DNA of 64,000 bases from CADEED01 sp036677145 (GTDB lineage Bacteria > Pseudomonadota > Gammaproteobacteria > Steroidobacterales > Steroidobacteraceae), in contig JAKFFF010000027.1 of assembly GCA_036677145.1 (NCBI GenBank), positions 1 through 64,000 of the forward strand, read 5' to 3'. The notes beneath the pieces were generated by a model. The model did not search any database. It was not told the DNA's origin and worked only from the letters and a program-made list of their open reading frames with translations. A program made the position numbers and the translations under genes. Shown here piece by piece: positions 43,792-53,150 of the stretch (the first letter of the stretch is position 1; every line of letters begins with the position of its first letter).

Positions 43792-45607
43792 CGGAATCCC
43801 CTGATGCCGGCGCGTTCCACAGGATCGCGACGCCCACGATGGCCGACAACACCGACGCCGCGAATACTGCGATCTTCGCCGCCGCGAAATCCTCGGCCAC
43901 GGAAAACGCCTGGCCCGCGATGAACAGCGACATCGTGAATCCGATGCCCGCAAGCGCGCCGGCGCCACACAATTGCCGCCATGAATACGCGGCTGGCTTT
44001 TCCGCGATGCCCGTCTTCACGGCGAGCCACGATGCGAGCATGAACCCGACGGGTTTGCCGATCGCCAAACCGCAGACGATCGCGGCCATCAGGACGCCAT
44101 GCGGGCCCCACGTCAGTCCGGCGAACACGACGCCGGCATTGGCGAGCGCGAACACCGGCAGCACGAGAAAACTCGAGCGCGGCGCGACGTTGCGCAGCAG
44201 CCGATCGGCCGGGGATTCGAGCCGGTCGAAGATGGCGTCGATTTCGCGCAGTGCTGGTTCGGACGGCCCCTGACGGAATTGCTCGCCGCCGTGACTCGCT
44301 TCGGCGCTGAGGATCGCGTCCGCCTGCGTGATGAGCGAGTGATAGTCAGGCGGCGGGCGGGTCGGTATGAACGCGGCGAGCAGCACTCCGGCGAGCGTCG
44401 CGTGTAGTCCGCCGCCATGCACGCAGATCCACAGCAGGATTCCGACGAAGACATAGGGCGAGACGCGATACACACCCGAGCGATTCAGCAACGCCAGCAG
44501 ACCCACCGCGGCCACCGCGCCCGCAAGCGCCGTCAGGTTCAACTCGCCGGAGTAGAAGATAGCCACGACGATGATCGCCCCGATGTCATCGACGATGGCG
44601 GCGGCGGTCAGAAAGATTCGCAGCTCGATCGGAACCCGCGCGCCCATCACGGCGATCAGCGCCACCGCGAACGCGGTGTCGGTGGCCATGGGCACGCCCC
44701 AACCGTGTTGCCACACGCCGGAAGGTATCAGCGACACATATATAAGAGCGGGCACGACCATGCCGCCGATCGCCGCGGCGATCGGCAAGGCGGCGCTGCG
44801 CCGGCTCGCCAGGTGTCCGACCGTGAATTCGCGTTTTATTTCGAGGCCCACGACCAGGAAAAACACGATGAGCAACGCGTCGTTGATCCAGTGCAGCAGC
44901 GACATGCTGAACCCGGCGCTACCAAAGCTCAGCCCCACTTCGGTGTCCCACAACGCGGCGAACGAAGCGCCGATGGGCGAATTCATCAACACGATGGCGA
45001 GCACGGTGGCGAGCAGCAGCATCAATCCCGCGGACGGCGCCCAGCTCGCGAAATCGAGCGCGGCGGTGCGCACCCGATGACCCAGCGACCCGAGCATCGC
45101 GTCCGTGAACGAAGCTTCGTCCCACGGGCCGTCATAACGTTGTGAATTGATGAAGAACGTCGGCGTGAACCGCACGCCGCTCGCTTGCGAACTTGCGATG
45201 TCCGCATCGACGCGCGACTTGGCCTCGGCGGCCACGGCGGCGCACATGTCGGGCTCGAGCTCGGACAAGCGCAGGTCGTTCGCGACGACGCGCAGATCGT
45301 CTTCGGTGAGCGTGCGCGACCGGGTCATCAGCGAGACGTGCGCGGCCCAGAACTCATCCGGCGTAGCGGCCTGCTCGACGAGATCGGCGGCGCGGCGCGC
45401 CAGTTCACTTCCCGTGATAGGTCGATGCCGGAACACGTATCGCACGCGCTCACCGAGCTGGCCGCGAACTTCCGAAATGCGCGCGTTGGCCGCGCGGCAA
45501 TGGGGGCAGTCGTAGCTGCCGTATTCGACCAGCGTGATGGCGGCGTTGTCGGTGCCGAGAATGTGATCTCGAGCGGGGTCGACCGGCCGGTCCAGACGAT
45601 TGTTCAT
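43778..45607 (-). CDS. nhaA: Na+/H+ antiporter NhaA with an N-terminal DsbA-like thioredoxin domain
   Basis: 609 residues. Residues 1-180 form a DsbA/thioredoxin domain with the redox motif CPHC (Cys34, Cys37) and the cis-Pro segment RFTPTFFIN. Residues about 190-600 are NhaA: MATDTAFAVAL, the ion-binding Asp pair in AAIVDDIGAI, and the GIGFTMSLFI helix with its conserved region. No signal peptide precedes the thioredoxin domain, so which side of the membrane it faces is unclear. NhaA exchanges Na+ or Li+ for H+ at alkaline pH. Such fusions are known from other genomes. Confidence 0.9.
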   Translation of the reverse strand: MNNRLDRPVDPARDHILGTDNAAITLVEYGSYDCPHCRAANARISEVRGQLGERVRYVFRHRPITGSELARRAADLVEQAATPDEFWAAHVSLMTRSRTLTEDDLRVVANDLRLSELEPDMCAAVAAEAKSRVDADIASSQASGVRFTPTFFINSQRYDGPWDEASFTDAMLGSLGHRVRTAALDFASWAPSAGLMLLLATVLAIVLMNSPIGASFAALWDTEVGLSFGSAGFSMSLLHWINDALLIVFFLVVGLEIKREFTVGHLASRRSAALPIAAAIGGMVVPALIYVSLIPSGVWQHGWGVPMATDTAFAVALIAVMGARVPIELRIFLTAAAIVDDIGAIIVVAIFYSGELNLTALAGAVAAVGLLALLNRSGVYRVSPYVFVGILLWICVHGGGLHATLAGVLLAAFIPTRPPPDYHSLITQADAILSAEASHGGEQFRQGPSEPALREIDAIFDRLESPADRLLRNVAPRSSFLVLPVFALANAGVVFAGLTWGPHGVLMAAIVCGLAIGKPVGFMLASWLAVKTGIAEKPAAYSWRQLCGAGALAGIGFTMSLFIAGQAFSVAEDFAAAKIAVFAASVLSAIVGVAILWNAPASGDSDAQR

Positions 45608-45687
45608 AAGTTGCCAATCATAGTGGGAGGCCGCGTCATTCGCGGTGGAGTATCCTCGCTGCCCTCGAGAGGCAGTGGGAGGTGCGA

Positions 45688-48333
45688 TTGGACGCCAAAG
45701 CGCAGCTGCATCCCGGCCGCGACTTCCTCATGGCTTTGGGCGTCACCGCCATTGCGGGCGCCGCAATATTTTCGGCGCCGGGCCCGGGTTTTCCCGTCCT
45801 GCACACCATTCTCAACACGGGCATCGCCCTGACGACGGTGGCCGTGTCGCTGCTCTTCTGGGATCTCGGCTGGCGCGCCGGCGAGATACGCGTGCGTTTC
45901 CTCGCCATCGTGTTCGCCATCGCCGGTGTGCTCGAGGTGCTGCACGTGATGGCGGCGCTCGAGCCGTCCACCGCCTCGGCAAGTCTCAACGAGGTGGCGC
46001 GGAGCCTTCGCTCCGGCACCTGGGCGCCGCCCGCCTATCTACTGCCGCTCGGCTCCGCGCTGGTCCTGTGGTGGCGCCCCACCGAGAAGACTTCCAAACT
46101 ACTGTTCGCGCTCGCCACGCTGGCGGTGGCTGGCGGGCTGTTCGCCTTGTTCCAGTGGCTGCCGCGATACGCCGAGCCCGGGGCCCTCGGGATCATCCGC
46201 CCGACACTGCTGGCCATCCCGCTGCTGTGGATTCCCGTCGGCCTCAGTCACTGGCGGCACCGTCACGGCGACCGGCTCTCGCATGCGCTCGCGTATTACG
46301 CGCTGGCGACGGCGCTGTCTCACTCGCTGATGCTGTATTCGGTGGAGGCCACCAGCAAATTCGCGATGACCGCGCACTTCGGCGTGTTCGCGGGCGGCCT
46401 GTTGTTGCTGTTCAGCCTGATACAGATGGGTTCCGCGGATACCGCGCGGCGCATGAGCGCGGAAGAGGAACTGCTGTCGATCAACGAGGCGCTCGAAGTG
46501 CGCGTTGCCGCCAGGACCGCGGAACTCGAAGCGGCAAACACGGACCTGCGCCGCGAGATCGGCGTGCGCCAGGCCGCCGAGGGCAGCGCGCTGCTGCAGC
46601 TCGAGCGGCTGGGCCTGTTGCAGCGGATAACCCGCGCGATCGCCGAGCGGCAGGATCTCGCCAGCATTTTCCAGGTGGTCGTGCGCAGCCTCGAGGAGCA
46701 CCTGCCGGTGGACTTCACCGCGTTGTGCAGCTACGAGGCGCATACCGGCGTGCTCACCGTGAACCGCGTCGGCGCGCGCAGCGAGCCGCTCGCGCTCGAA
46801 CTCGCGATGTCCGAAAGTTCGCGCATCGAGATCGACAGAAATGGCCTGAGTCGTTGCGTCGCGGGTGAACTCGTATACGAGCCCGACATCGCGGCGGTGC
46901 CTTTTCCATTTCCGCGGCGGCTCACCCGCGGTGGCCTGCATTCCATGGTCTGCGTGCCACTGATGGTCGAACAGCGCGGCACCGTGTTCGGCGTGCTGGT
47001 CGTCGCGCGGCGCGTCGTCGATGGATTCAGCGCGGGCGAGCGCGAATTCCTGCGCCAGCTCTGCGACCACGTTTCGCTCGCGGCCAACCAGGCGCGCCTG
47101 CATGATTCGTTGCGCCAGGCGTATGACGATCTGCGGCGCACGCAGCAGGCGGTGCTGGAACACGAACGGCTGCGCGCGCTCGGCCAGATGGCGAGCGGCA
47201 TCGCACACGACATCAACAACGCGATCTCGCCGGTCTCGGTGTACGTCGATGCGCTGCTCACGCACGAAAAGGGATTCAGCGCGCGCGCCCGCGATCAGCT
47301 CGGCATCATCCAGCGCGCCGTCGATGACGTCGCCAACACGGTGGCGCGCATGGGCGAGTTCTATCGCAAGCGCCCCGCGCAGCTCACGCTTGCCCCCGTT
47401 TCCGTCAACCGCACCCTGCGCGACGTGCTTGATCTGACGCGCGCGCGCTGGAGCGACATCGTGCAGCAACGCGGCGTGGTCGTCGAAGCGGGCATCGAGG
47501 CCGCCGACGACGATCCGGAAGTCATGGCGATCGAAGGCGAGTTGCGCGAGGCGCTCGTGAATCTCGTCTTCAACGCGGTGGATGCGATGCCCGGCGGTGG
47601 GCGCCTCACGCTGCGCTCGGGCCGCGTGACTCGCGCCGGATCGCACCGCGTTTTCGTCGAAGTCGCGGATACCGGTGTTGGCATGGACGAAGAGACGCGC
47701 CGCCGCTGCCTCGAGCCGTTCTTCACGACCAAGGGAGAACGGGGATCGGGGTTGGGCCTGGCGATGGTCTACGGCATCGCCCAGCGTCACGGCGCCGATC
47801 TCGAAATCGTCAGCGCGCTCGGAGCGGGCTCCACGTTCCGCATCCTTTTTCCGGCGGCCGTCGCGGCGCCCCAGCCGATCGTCAACGCCCCGGGAGCAAG
47901 CGTGCCGCGCAGTACGCGAATATTGCTCATCGACGATGACCCGCTGCTGCTCACATCCCTGGGTGAGGTGCTGAAACACGACGGGCACGAGATACACACG
48001 GCGAACGGCGGTAAAGCCGGTATCGAAGCTTTCCTGGATGCGCTTGACGCGGGCCGCGCGTTTCCGGTGGTCATCACCGATCTCGGCATGCCGCATGTCG
48101 ACGGCAGAGCCGTAGCGGCGGCCATCAAGGCCGCGGCGCCGGGCACGGCGATTTTCATGCTCACCGGCTGGGGCCAGCGGATGATCGAGGAAGGTGAGAC
48201 ACCTGAGGGAGTCCGCGCGGTACTCACCAAGCCGCCCCGGTTGGCGGAGCTGCGTCGTTGCCTGGCCGCTTGTAACGCGCCCACGGCGGACGCGGAACCC
48301 ACGGAAAAATTGACTTCGCGAGTGTTGCCCTGA
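45688..48333 (+). CDS. Hybrid sensor histidine kinase: multi-helix membrane sensor, GAF, kinase and receiver domains
   Basis: 881 residues. Seven or eight membrane helices (about 12-250) are followed by a coiled coil (about 255-300), a GAF domain (about 305-465), HisKA with the acceptor His in ASGIAHDINNAISP, HATPase (NLVFNAVDAMPGGG, DTGVGMD, GSGLGLAMV) and a C-terminal receiver with phospho-Asp in VVITDLGMPHVDG. The kinase core is NtrB/FixL-like. I chose TTG at 45688 because GGGAGG lies 5 nt before it; the GTG at 45682 overlaps that Shine-Dalgarno. It diverges from nhaA. The signal is unknown. Confidence 0.85.
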   Translation: MDAKAQLHPGRDFLMALGVTAIAGAAIFSAPGPGFPVLHTILNTGIALTTVAVSLLFWDLGWRAGEIRVRFLAIVFAIAGVLEVLHVMAALEPSTASASLNEVARSLRSGTWAPPAYLLPLGSALVLWWRPTEKTSKLLFALATLAVAGGLFALFQWLPRYAEPGALGIIRPTLLAIPLLWIPVGLSHWRHRHGDRLSHALAYYALATALSHSLMLYSVEATSKFAMTAHFGVFAGGLLLLFSLIQMGSADTARRMSAEEELLSINEALEVRVAARTAELEAANTDLRREIGVRQAAEGSALLQLERLGLLQRITRAIAERQDLASIFQVVVRSLEEHLPVDFTALCSYEAHTGVLTVNRVGARSEPLALELAMSESSRIEIDRNGLSRCVAGELVYEPDIAAVPFPFPRRLTRGGLHSMVCVPLMVEQRGTVFGVLVVARRVVDGFSAGEREFLRQLCDHVSLAANQARLHDSLRQAYDDLRRTQQAVLEHERLRALGQMASGIAHDINNAISPVSVYVDALLTHEKGFSARARDQLGIIQRAVDDVANTVARMGEFYRKRPAQLTLAPVSVNRTLRDVLDLTRARWSDIVQQRGVVVEAGIEAADDDPEVMAIEGELREALVNLVFNAVDAMPGGGRLTLRSGRVTRAGSHRVFVEVADTGVGMDEETRRRCLEPFFTTKGERGSGLGLAMVYGIAQRHGADLEIVSALGAGSTFRILFPAAVAAPQPIVNAPGASVPRSTRILLIDDDPLLLTSLGEVLKHDGHEIHTANGGKAGIEAFLDALDAGRAFPVVITDLGMPHVDGRAVAAAIKAAAPGTAIFMLTGWGQRMIEEGETPEGVRAVLTKPPRLAELRRCLAACNAPTADAEPTEKLTSRVLP

Positions 48334-48411
48334 GTGGCCGGGAGGGCTGCTTGACGACTTACGGGGTCATGCCTTGTACTCGCCCGTCCAGAACTTCCGA
48401 GGGGTCGTGAA

Positions 48412-49305
48412 ATGCTGAGCCGTCGTTCCTTTCTCGTGTCCGCGGGTGCCGGAATGGCGGCCGGGGCACTGATGTCGCGTGCCGCGTTCGCCAGCCAGGG
48501 CGGCAAGGTTCCGCTGGGCATCCAGCTTTGGACCGTGAAGGACGAGACGGCGAAGGACCTCGAAGGAACCTTGCGCAAGGTCTACGCCGCGGGATTCCGC
48601 GAGATCGAGTTCGCCGGCTACTACGGCAAGAACCCCGCCGATCTCGCGAAGTTCATGCGCGACATCGGCTTTTCGCTGGTGAGCACGCATTCGAGCGCCA
48701 GCGATATCGCGAAGAACGGTGACCAGATCATCGCCGACGCGAAGGCGCTGGGACTCAAGTACGTCGTCGCGTCCTCGCCCGGCGTTTCGCCCGAGAAGGA
48801 AAAGCTTCCCTGGGAAGAACGCATGAAGTCCGTGGATCTCACGGACTGGAAGTGGAACGCGGACCTGTTCAACAAGTTCGGCAAGCAGGTCAGTGAGGCC
48901 GGCATGGCCTTCGGTTATCACAACCACAGCGCCGAATTCAAAAAGTTCGCCGGCCAGACGGCCTTCGACTATCTATTCGCCAATACCGATCCGAAGCACG
49001 TGAAGATCGAGCTCGACGTGGGTTGGGTGGTGGTGGCCCAGCAGGATCCGGTAGCGCTGTTGAACAAGTACAAGGACCGCGTCATCGCCCTGCACGTCAA
49101 GGACGTGGGCAAGCGTGGCGCCGATGGCAAGGATCCGGCGTCGGTCGCTCTCGGCGAAGGCACCATCGACTGGAAGTCGGTGATCGGTGTCGCGAAGGCG
49201 AATGGCACGAAGGCGTTCTTCTACGAGCAGGAGGCGCCGTTCACCCGGCCGATCCTCGACTCCGTGAAGATCAGTGGCGATTACCTCACTCAACTCCTGG
49301 TCTGA
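48412..49305 (+). CDS. Tat-exported sugar phosphate isomerase/epimerase family protein
   Basis: 297 residues. A twin-arginine signal (SRRSFLVSAGAGMAAGA) predicts export folded to the periplasm. The rest is a xylose-isomerase-like TIM barrel: LGIQLWTVKD, FREIEFAGYYG, MAFGYHNHSAEF, VKIELDVGWV and IALHVKDVG give the metal-binding Glu, His and Asp positions. Relatives act on keto-sugars, inosose or 3-keto-glycosides. It leads a four-gene run with a second isomerase, a Gfo/Idh/MocA protein and an MFS transporter. Confidence 0.85.
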   Translation: MLSRRSFLVSAGAGMAAGALMSRAAFASQGGKVPLGIQLWTVKDETAKDLEGTLRKVYAAGFREIEFAGYYGKNPADLAKFMRDIGFSLVSTHSSASDIAKNGDQIIADAKALGLKYVVASSPGVSPEKEKLPWEERMKSVDLTDWKWNADLFNKFGKQVSEAGMAFGYHNHSAEFKKFAGQTAFDYLFANTDPKHVKIELDVGWVVVAQQDPVALLNKYKDRVIALHVKDVGKRGADGKDPASVALGEGTIDWKSVIGVAKANGTKAFFYEQEAPFTRPILDSVKISGDYLTQLLV

Positions 49306-49307
49306 GC

Positions 49308-50363
49308 ATGAAGACAATCAAAGGTCCGGCGATTTTCCTGGCGCAGTTCGCGGGCGGTGGTCCGCATCTGCAGAACTTCAACGACATGTGCAAATGGGCC
49401 GCGGGCTACGGCTACGTCGGCGTGCAGCTGCCGAGCTGGGACGGCCGTGTCATGGATCTCGCCAAGGCCGCCGAGAGCAAGACGTATTGCGACGAGCTCA
49501 AGGGCGTCGCCGCGAAACATGGCATCGAGATCACCGAGCTCGCCGCGCACCTGCAGGGCCAGCTCGTCGCGGTGCATCCGGCATACGACCTGCAGTTCGA
49601 CAACTTCGCGCCGAAGGAAGTGCACGGCAATCCTGCGAAGCGCCAGGTGTGGGCGGTCGAGCAGATGAAGCTGGTCGCGAAGGCCAGCAAGAATCTCGGC
49701 CTCAAGAACTGCGCCGCGTTCCCGGGCGCGCTGGCGTGGCCCTATCTATATCCGTGGCCGCAGCGGCCGCCGGGCCTGATCGAGGCCGCGTTCGACGAAC
49801 TCGCGAAGCGCTGGAAGCCCATCCTCGACGTGTTCAAGGAGAACGGCCAGAACTGCTGCTTCGAAGTGCATCCGGGCGAGGACATCTTCGACGGCGAGAC
49901 CTTCGAGATGTTTCTCGAGCGTGTGAAGGGGCACGAGGCCTGCCAGATCCTGTTCGATCCTTCGCACTTCGTGCTGCAGCAGCTCGACTATCTCGCGTAC
50001 ATCGACATCTACAAAGACCGCATCAAGATGTATCACGTGAAGGACGCGGAATTCCGTCCCACGGGCAAGCAGGGCGTGTACTCGGGTTATGCCTCCTGGA
50101 CGAATCGCGCCGGCCGTTTCCGTTCGCTCGGCGACGGACAAGTGGACTTCAACGGCATCTTCTCGAAGATGGCCGCCAACAACTTCGAAGGCTGGGCCGT
50201 GCTCGAGTGGGAATGCGCGCTCAAACATCCCGAGGACGGCGCGCGCGAAGGCGCCCCGTTCATCAAGAAACACATCATCCGCGTCACCGAAAAGGCGTTC
50301 GATGATTTCGCGGCGGGCGGCGACAATTCGGTCGCGCTGAAAACGCTGGGCCTCGCCAAGTGA
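49308..50363 (+). CDS. Sugar phosphate isomerase/epimerase family protein (cytosolic)
   Basis: 351 residues, xylose-isomerase-like TIM barrel without a signal peptide. Metal-site candidates are the Glu in CCFEVHPGEDIFDG, the Asp/His in ILFDPSHFVLQQ, the His in IKMYHVKDAEF and the Glu in VLEWECALK. This subgroup is common next to Gfo/Idh/MocA oxidoreductases. It starts 2 nt after the exported isomerase gene and overlaps the next gene (GTGA), so products of the two isomerases and the oxidoreductase probably form one route. Confidence 0.85.
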   Translation: MKTIKGPAIFLAQFAGGGPHLQNFNDMCKWAAGYGYVGVQLPSWDGRVMDLAKAAESKTYCDELKGVAAKHGIEITELAAHLQGQLVAVHPAYDLQFDNFAPKEVHGNPAKRQVWAVEQMKLVAKASKNLGLKNCAAFPGALAWPYLYPWPQRPPGLIEAAFDELAKRWKPILDVFKENGQNCCFEVHPGEDIFDGETFEMFLERVKGHEACQILFDPSHFVLQQLDYLAYIDIYKDRIKMYHVKDAEFRPTGKQGVYSGYASWTNRAGRFRSLGDGQVDFNGIFSKMAANNFEGWAVLEWECALKHPEDGAREGAPFIKKHIIRVTEKAFDDFAAGGDNSVALKTLGLAK

Positions 50364-51490
50364 GACCGCTCCGCTGGGGAATGATTGGTGGCGGCGAGGG
50401 CGCGTTCATCGGCAACGTGCATCGCATGGCGGCGCGCGTCGACGGGCGTTACCAGCTCGTGGCCGGCGTGTTCTCTTCCGATCCGGAGAAGTGCAAACGC
50501 TCGGCGATCGCGCTCGGCGTGGATGCCGCGCGGGCGTATCCGACGGTCGAAGCGCTGGTGGCGGGCGAGGCGAAGCGCCCCGACGGCGTGGAAGTCGTCT
50601 CGGTGGTCACGCCGAATCACGTGCACTACGTGCAGTCGAAGACGCTGCTCGAGGGTGGACTCGACGTCATCTGCGACAAGCCGCTCACGACGAATCTCGC
50701 CGATGCCGAGAAGCTGGTGTCGCTCGCGGCGGAAAAGAAGCGGTTGTTGGGTGTGACGTTCAACTACACCGGCTATCCGATGATCCGTCATGCGAAACAG
50801 CTCATCGCCGACGGAATGATCGGCGCCCTGCGTGTCGTGCAGGCCGAGTATCCGCAGGGCTGGCTCGCCACCGCGATCGAGAAGACCGGACAGAAGCAGG
50901 CCAGCTGGCGCACGGATCCCAAGCAGGCCGGCGCCGGCGCGCTGGGTGACATCGGCTCGCATTCGTTCCAGCTCGCGGAATTCGTCACGGGCGCGAAGGT
51001 GGCCGAAGTCGCGGCCGACGTGACCGCCATCGTTCCGGGCCGGCCCATCGACGACAACGTCAACGTCCTGCTGCGTTTCGCCAATGGCGCGCGCGGCAGT
51101 TTGTGGGCCAGCCAGGTTGCCATCGGCCATCTGAATTCGCATCGACTGCGTGTGTACGGCGAGACGGGTTCCATTCAATGGTTCCAGGAGCGGCCGGAAG
51201 AGTTGCTGGTCGTCGAAGCGGGCGAGGCGCCGCGCTGCGTGCGTCGCGGCGATCCGGGCACGCCGACCAGCTCGGTGGGTTTGCCGGGCGGACATCCCGA
51301 GGGCTTCATCGAAGCCTTCTCGCAGCTCTACACCGATTTCGCCGAACGCGTGACCGCAAGACTGGAGTCACGCTCGCCGAAGGCGGCGTCGCTGTTCGCG
51401 CCCGATGTCGTCACGGGCACGCGCGTGATGGCGTTCATCGAGGCCGTGTTGAAGTCAGGCCAGGCGAACAGTGCCTGGACCCGTGTCTGA
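50360..51490 (+). CDS. Gfo/Idh/MocA-family oxidoreductase
   Basis: 376 residues. The NAD(P) motif is WGMIGGGEGAFIGNVH, the cofactor/catalytic lysine lies in ICDKPLTTNL (EKP-type motif changed to DKP), and the active-site G-A-L-G-D-I-G-S-H follows. Family members oxidise sugar hydroxyls or reduce keto-sugars. The GTG start overlaps the upstream stop. With two isomerases and a dedicated transporter, 3-keto-sugar or inositol-like metabolism is the likely role. Confidence 0.88.
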   Translation: MRPLRWGMIGGGEGAFIGNVHRMAARVDGRYQLVAGVFSSDPEKCKRSAIALGVDAARAYPTVEALVAGEAKRPDGVEVVSVVTPNHVHYVQSKTLLEGGLDVICDKPLTTNLADAEKLVSLAAEKKRLLGVTFNYTGYPMIRHAKQLIADGMIGALRVVQAEYPQGWLATAIEKTGQKQASWRTDPKQAGAGALGDIGSHSFQLAEFVTGAKVAEVAADVTAIVPGRPIDDNVNVLLRFANGARGSLWASQVAIGHLNSHRLRVYGETGSIQWFQERPEELLVVEAGEAPRCVRRGDPGTPTSSVGLPGGHPEGFIEAFSQLYTDFAERVTARLESRSPKAASLFAPDVVTGTRVMAFIEAVLKSGQANSAWTRV

Positions 51491-51543
51491 AAGAGCGGGT
51501 CTGGATCAAATAGATAGATTCACGATTGGGGGGAAGATAGACC

Positions 51544-53076
51544 ATGAGTACAGAAGCCACTATGACCGGCGCGGTGCCGGCGTCTGCCGAGGCCAAGAAG
51601 ATTTTCGCGGTGTGTTTCGCCGCGCTCGTCGCGACATCCTTTTGCTTCATCCTGCGCGCGTTTTCGATCGACGCGTGGGGACTGGAGTTCGGATTGTCCG
51701 AAACACAGAAGGGCGAGTTGTTCGGCGTGGGCCTCTGGCCGTTCGCCATCAGCATCATCCTGCTCTCGCTGATCATCGACAAAATCGGCTTCAAGGCCAC
51801 GTTGTGGTTTGCCGCCGCTTCGCATGTCATCGGCTTCATTCTGCTGGTGCGGGCCGACGGCTACTGGGGCCTGTACTGGGGCAGCTTCGTGTTGTCGCTC
51901 GGCAACGGCGCGGTGGAGGCGGGCATCAATCCGCTGATCGCGCGCGAGTTCCGGCACGACAAGACCACGTGGCTCAATCGCCTGCACGCGGGCTGGCCCG
52001 CGGGCTTCGTCATCGGCGGCATCCTCGCGCTGGCGCTGCCGGGTGACATGGGCTGGCGCTACAAGATGGCGCTGATGCTCATCCCGGTCGTCACGTACAT
52101 CGTGATGCTGCTGCCGCGCGTGTTCCCGCAGAGCGAACGTGTCGCCGCGGGCGTGTCGTATCGCGAAATGCTGGCCGAGGCCGGCTTCGTCAGCGCGTTC
52201 ATCGTCGCGGTGCTGATGGTCCTCGAGCTCGGCCGCGTGTTCGGCTGGTCGTCGACGGTGGAGTGGGCGCTGATCGCGGCAATCACCATCGGCTACGGAC
52301 TGTGGGCGCGTTCGCCGGGCAAGCCGCTGTTCATCGTCATGATTCTCGTGATGATTCCGCTGGCCGTCACCGAACTCGGTACGGATGGCTGGATCACGGC
52401 GATGATGACGCCCGCGATGGCGGAAATCGGCTTGTCGGGTGGCTGGGTGCTGATCTACGCCATGGCGCTGGTGCTGGTGTTGCGCCTGTTCGCCGGTCCG
52501 CTGATCCACAAGTTCTCGCCGCTGGGGCTGCTGGCCATTTCAGCGGCCATCGCGGCCGTGGGTCTGTTGATGCTCTCCAAGACCACGGGCGTGATGTTGC
52601 TGGTCGCGGCCACGGTATACGGCATCGGCAAGGCCTTCTTCTGGCCGACGTCGCTGGGTGTGGTTGCCGAGCAATCACCCCGGGGTGGCGCGATCACGCT
52701 GAACGTCGTCGCCGGCGTCGGCATGCTGGCGGCGGGCATCGTGGGTTCGCCGGTGATTGGTGGCGTGCAGGATCGCGCGATGGTTCAGCACATCGCTGAA
52801 CACGACGCGACGAACGGCACGCAGCTCTCCGCGGCGGTGACCACCCAGAAGGACGGCATGTTCGGCACGTACACCGCGGTGGTGCCGGAGAAGCGCGCTG
52901 AACTGGCGGCGGAAGACAAGGCGATCGTCGACAAGATCGACGCCGAGTCGAAGCTCGAGGCGCTGCGTACGATCGCGGTGCTGCCGCTGATCATGCTGCT
53001 CGTCTATCTAGGCTTGATCCTCTGGTTCCGGAGCCGGGGCGGCTACAAACCCGTCGTGCTCGACATCAAGAACTAA
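51544..53076 (+). CDS. MFS transporter, probable sugar permease
   Basis: 510 residues with 12 or more predicted membrane helices (SFCFILRAFSIDAWG, FGVGLWPFAISIILLSLIID, ...). A soluble loop of about 70 residues (QDRAMVQHIAEHDATNG to ESKLEALRT), rich in charged residues, lies before the last helix, which is unusual for MFS proteins. It ends the isomerase/oxidoreductase operon, 53 nt after the MocA-like gene, with a strong terminator downstream. Confidence 0.85.
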   Translation: MSTEATMTGAVPASAEAKKIFAVCFAALVATSFCFILRAFSIDAWGLEFGLSETQKGELFGVGLWPFAISIILLSLIIDKIGFKATLWFAAASHVIGFILLVRADGYWGLYWGSFVLSLGNGAVEAGINPLIAREFRHDKTTWLNRLHAGWPAGFVIGGILALALPGDMGWRYKMALMLIPVVTYIVMLLPRVFPQSERVAAGVSYREMLAEAGFVSAFIVAVLMVLELGRVFGWSSTVEWALIAAITIGYGLWARSPGKPLFIVMILVMIPLAVTELGTDGWITAMMTPAMAEIGLSGGWVLIYAMALVLVLRLFAGPLIHKFSPLGLLAISAAIAAVGLLMLSKTTGVMLLVAATVYGIGKAFFWPTSLGVVAEQSPRGGAITLNVVAGVGMLAAGIVGSPVIGGVQDRAMVQHIAEHDATNGTQLSAAVTTQKDGMFGTYTAVVPEKRAELAAEDKAIVDKIDAESKLEALRTIAVLPLIMLLVYLGLILWFRSRGGYKPVVLDIKN

Positions 53077-53103
53077 TAGGGACATTCCTCGTTTGCTAGC
53101 AAA
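53077..53103. repeat. REP-like intergenic repeat unit (copy 1)
   Basis: The core GGGACATTCCTCGTTTGCTA and the AGCAAA after it recur with one or two changes at 63176-63200 and, inverted, at 63300-63323. It directly follows the MFS stop codon. The unit has the look of REP sequences spread by RAYT transposases; no transposase is in the window. Confidence 0.6.
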
Positions 53104-53105
53104 AG

Positions 53106-53136
53106 GGGCCGGACCTGAAAAGTCCGGCCCTTTTTT
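53106..53136 (+). terminator. Intrinsic terminator after the isomerase-MFS operon
   Basis: A 9-bp stem (GGGCCGGAC / GTCCGGCCC) with loop CTGAAAA is followed by six T residues. The stem is strong and GC-only at its base, so this is a textbook Rho-independent terminator for the operon ending with the MFS gene. Confidence 0.85.
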
Positions 53137-53150
53137 CGTTTGGAGGCCTG

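Noticed and set aside
46099..48096. A 665-codon open frame antisense to the hybrid histidine kinase
   Set aside because: No domain, no plausible start context, and composition typical of antisense frames in GC-rich DNA; the sense strand encodes GAF, kinase and receiver domains.
53079..53103. REP-like unit as the terminator of the MFS operon
   Set aside because: The adjacent GC-rich stem with a T6 run at 53106-53136 is a complete intrinsic terminator by itself; the unit upstream has no comparable stem.
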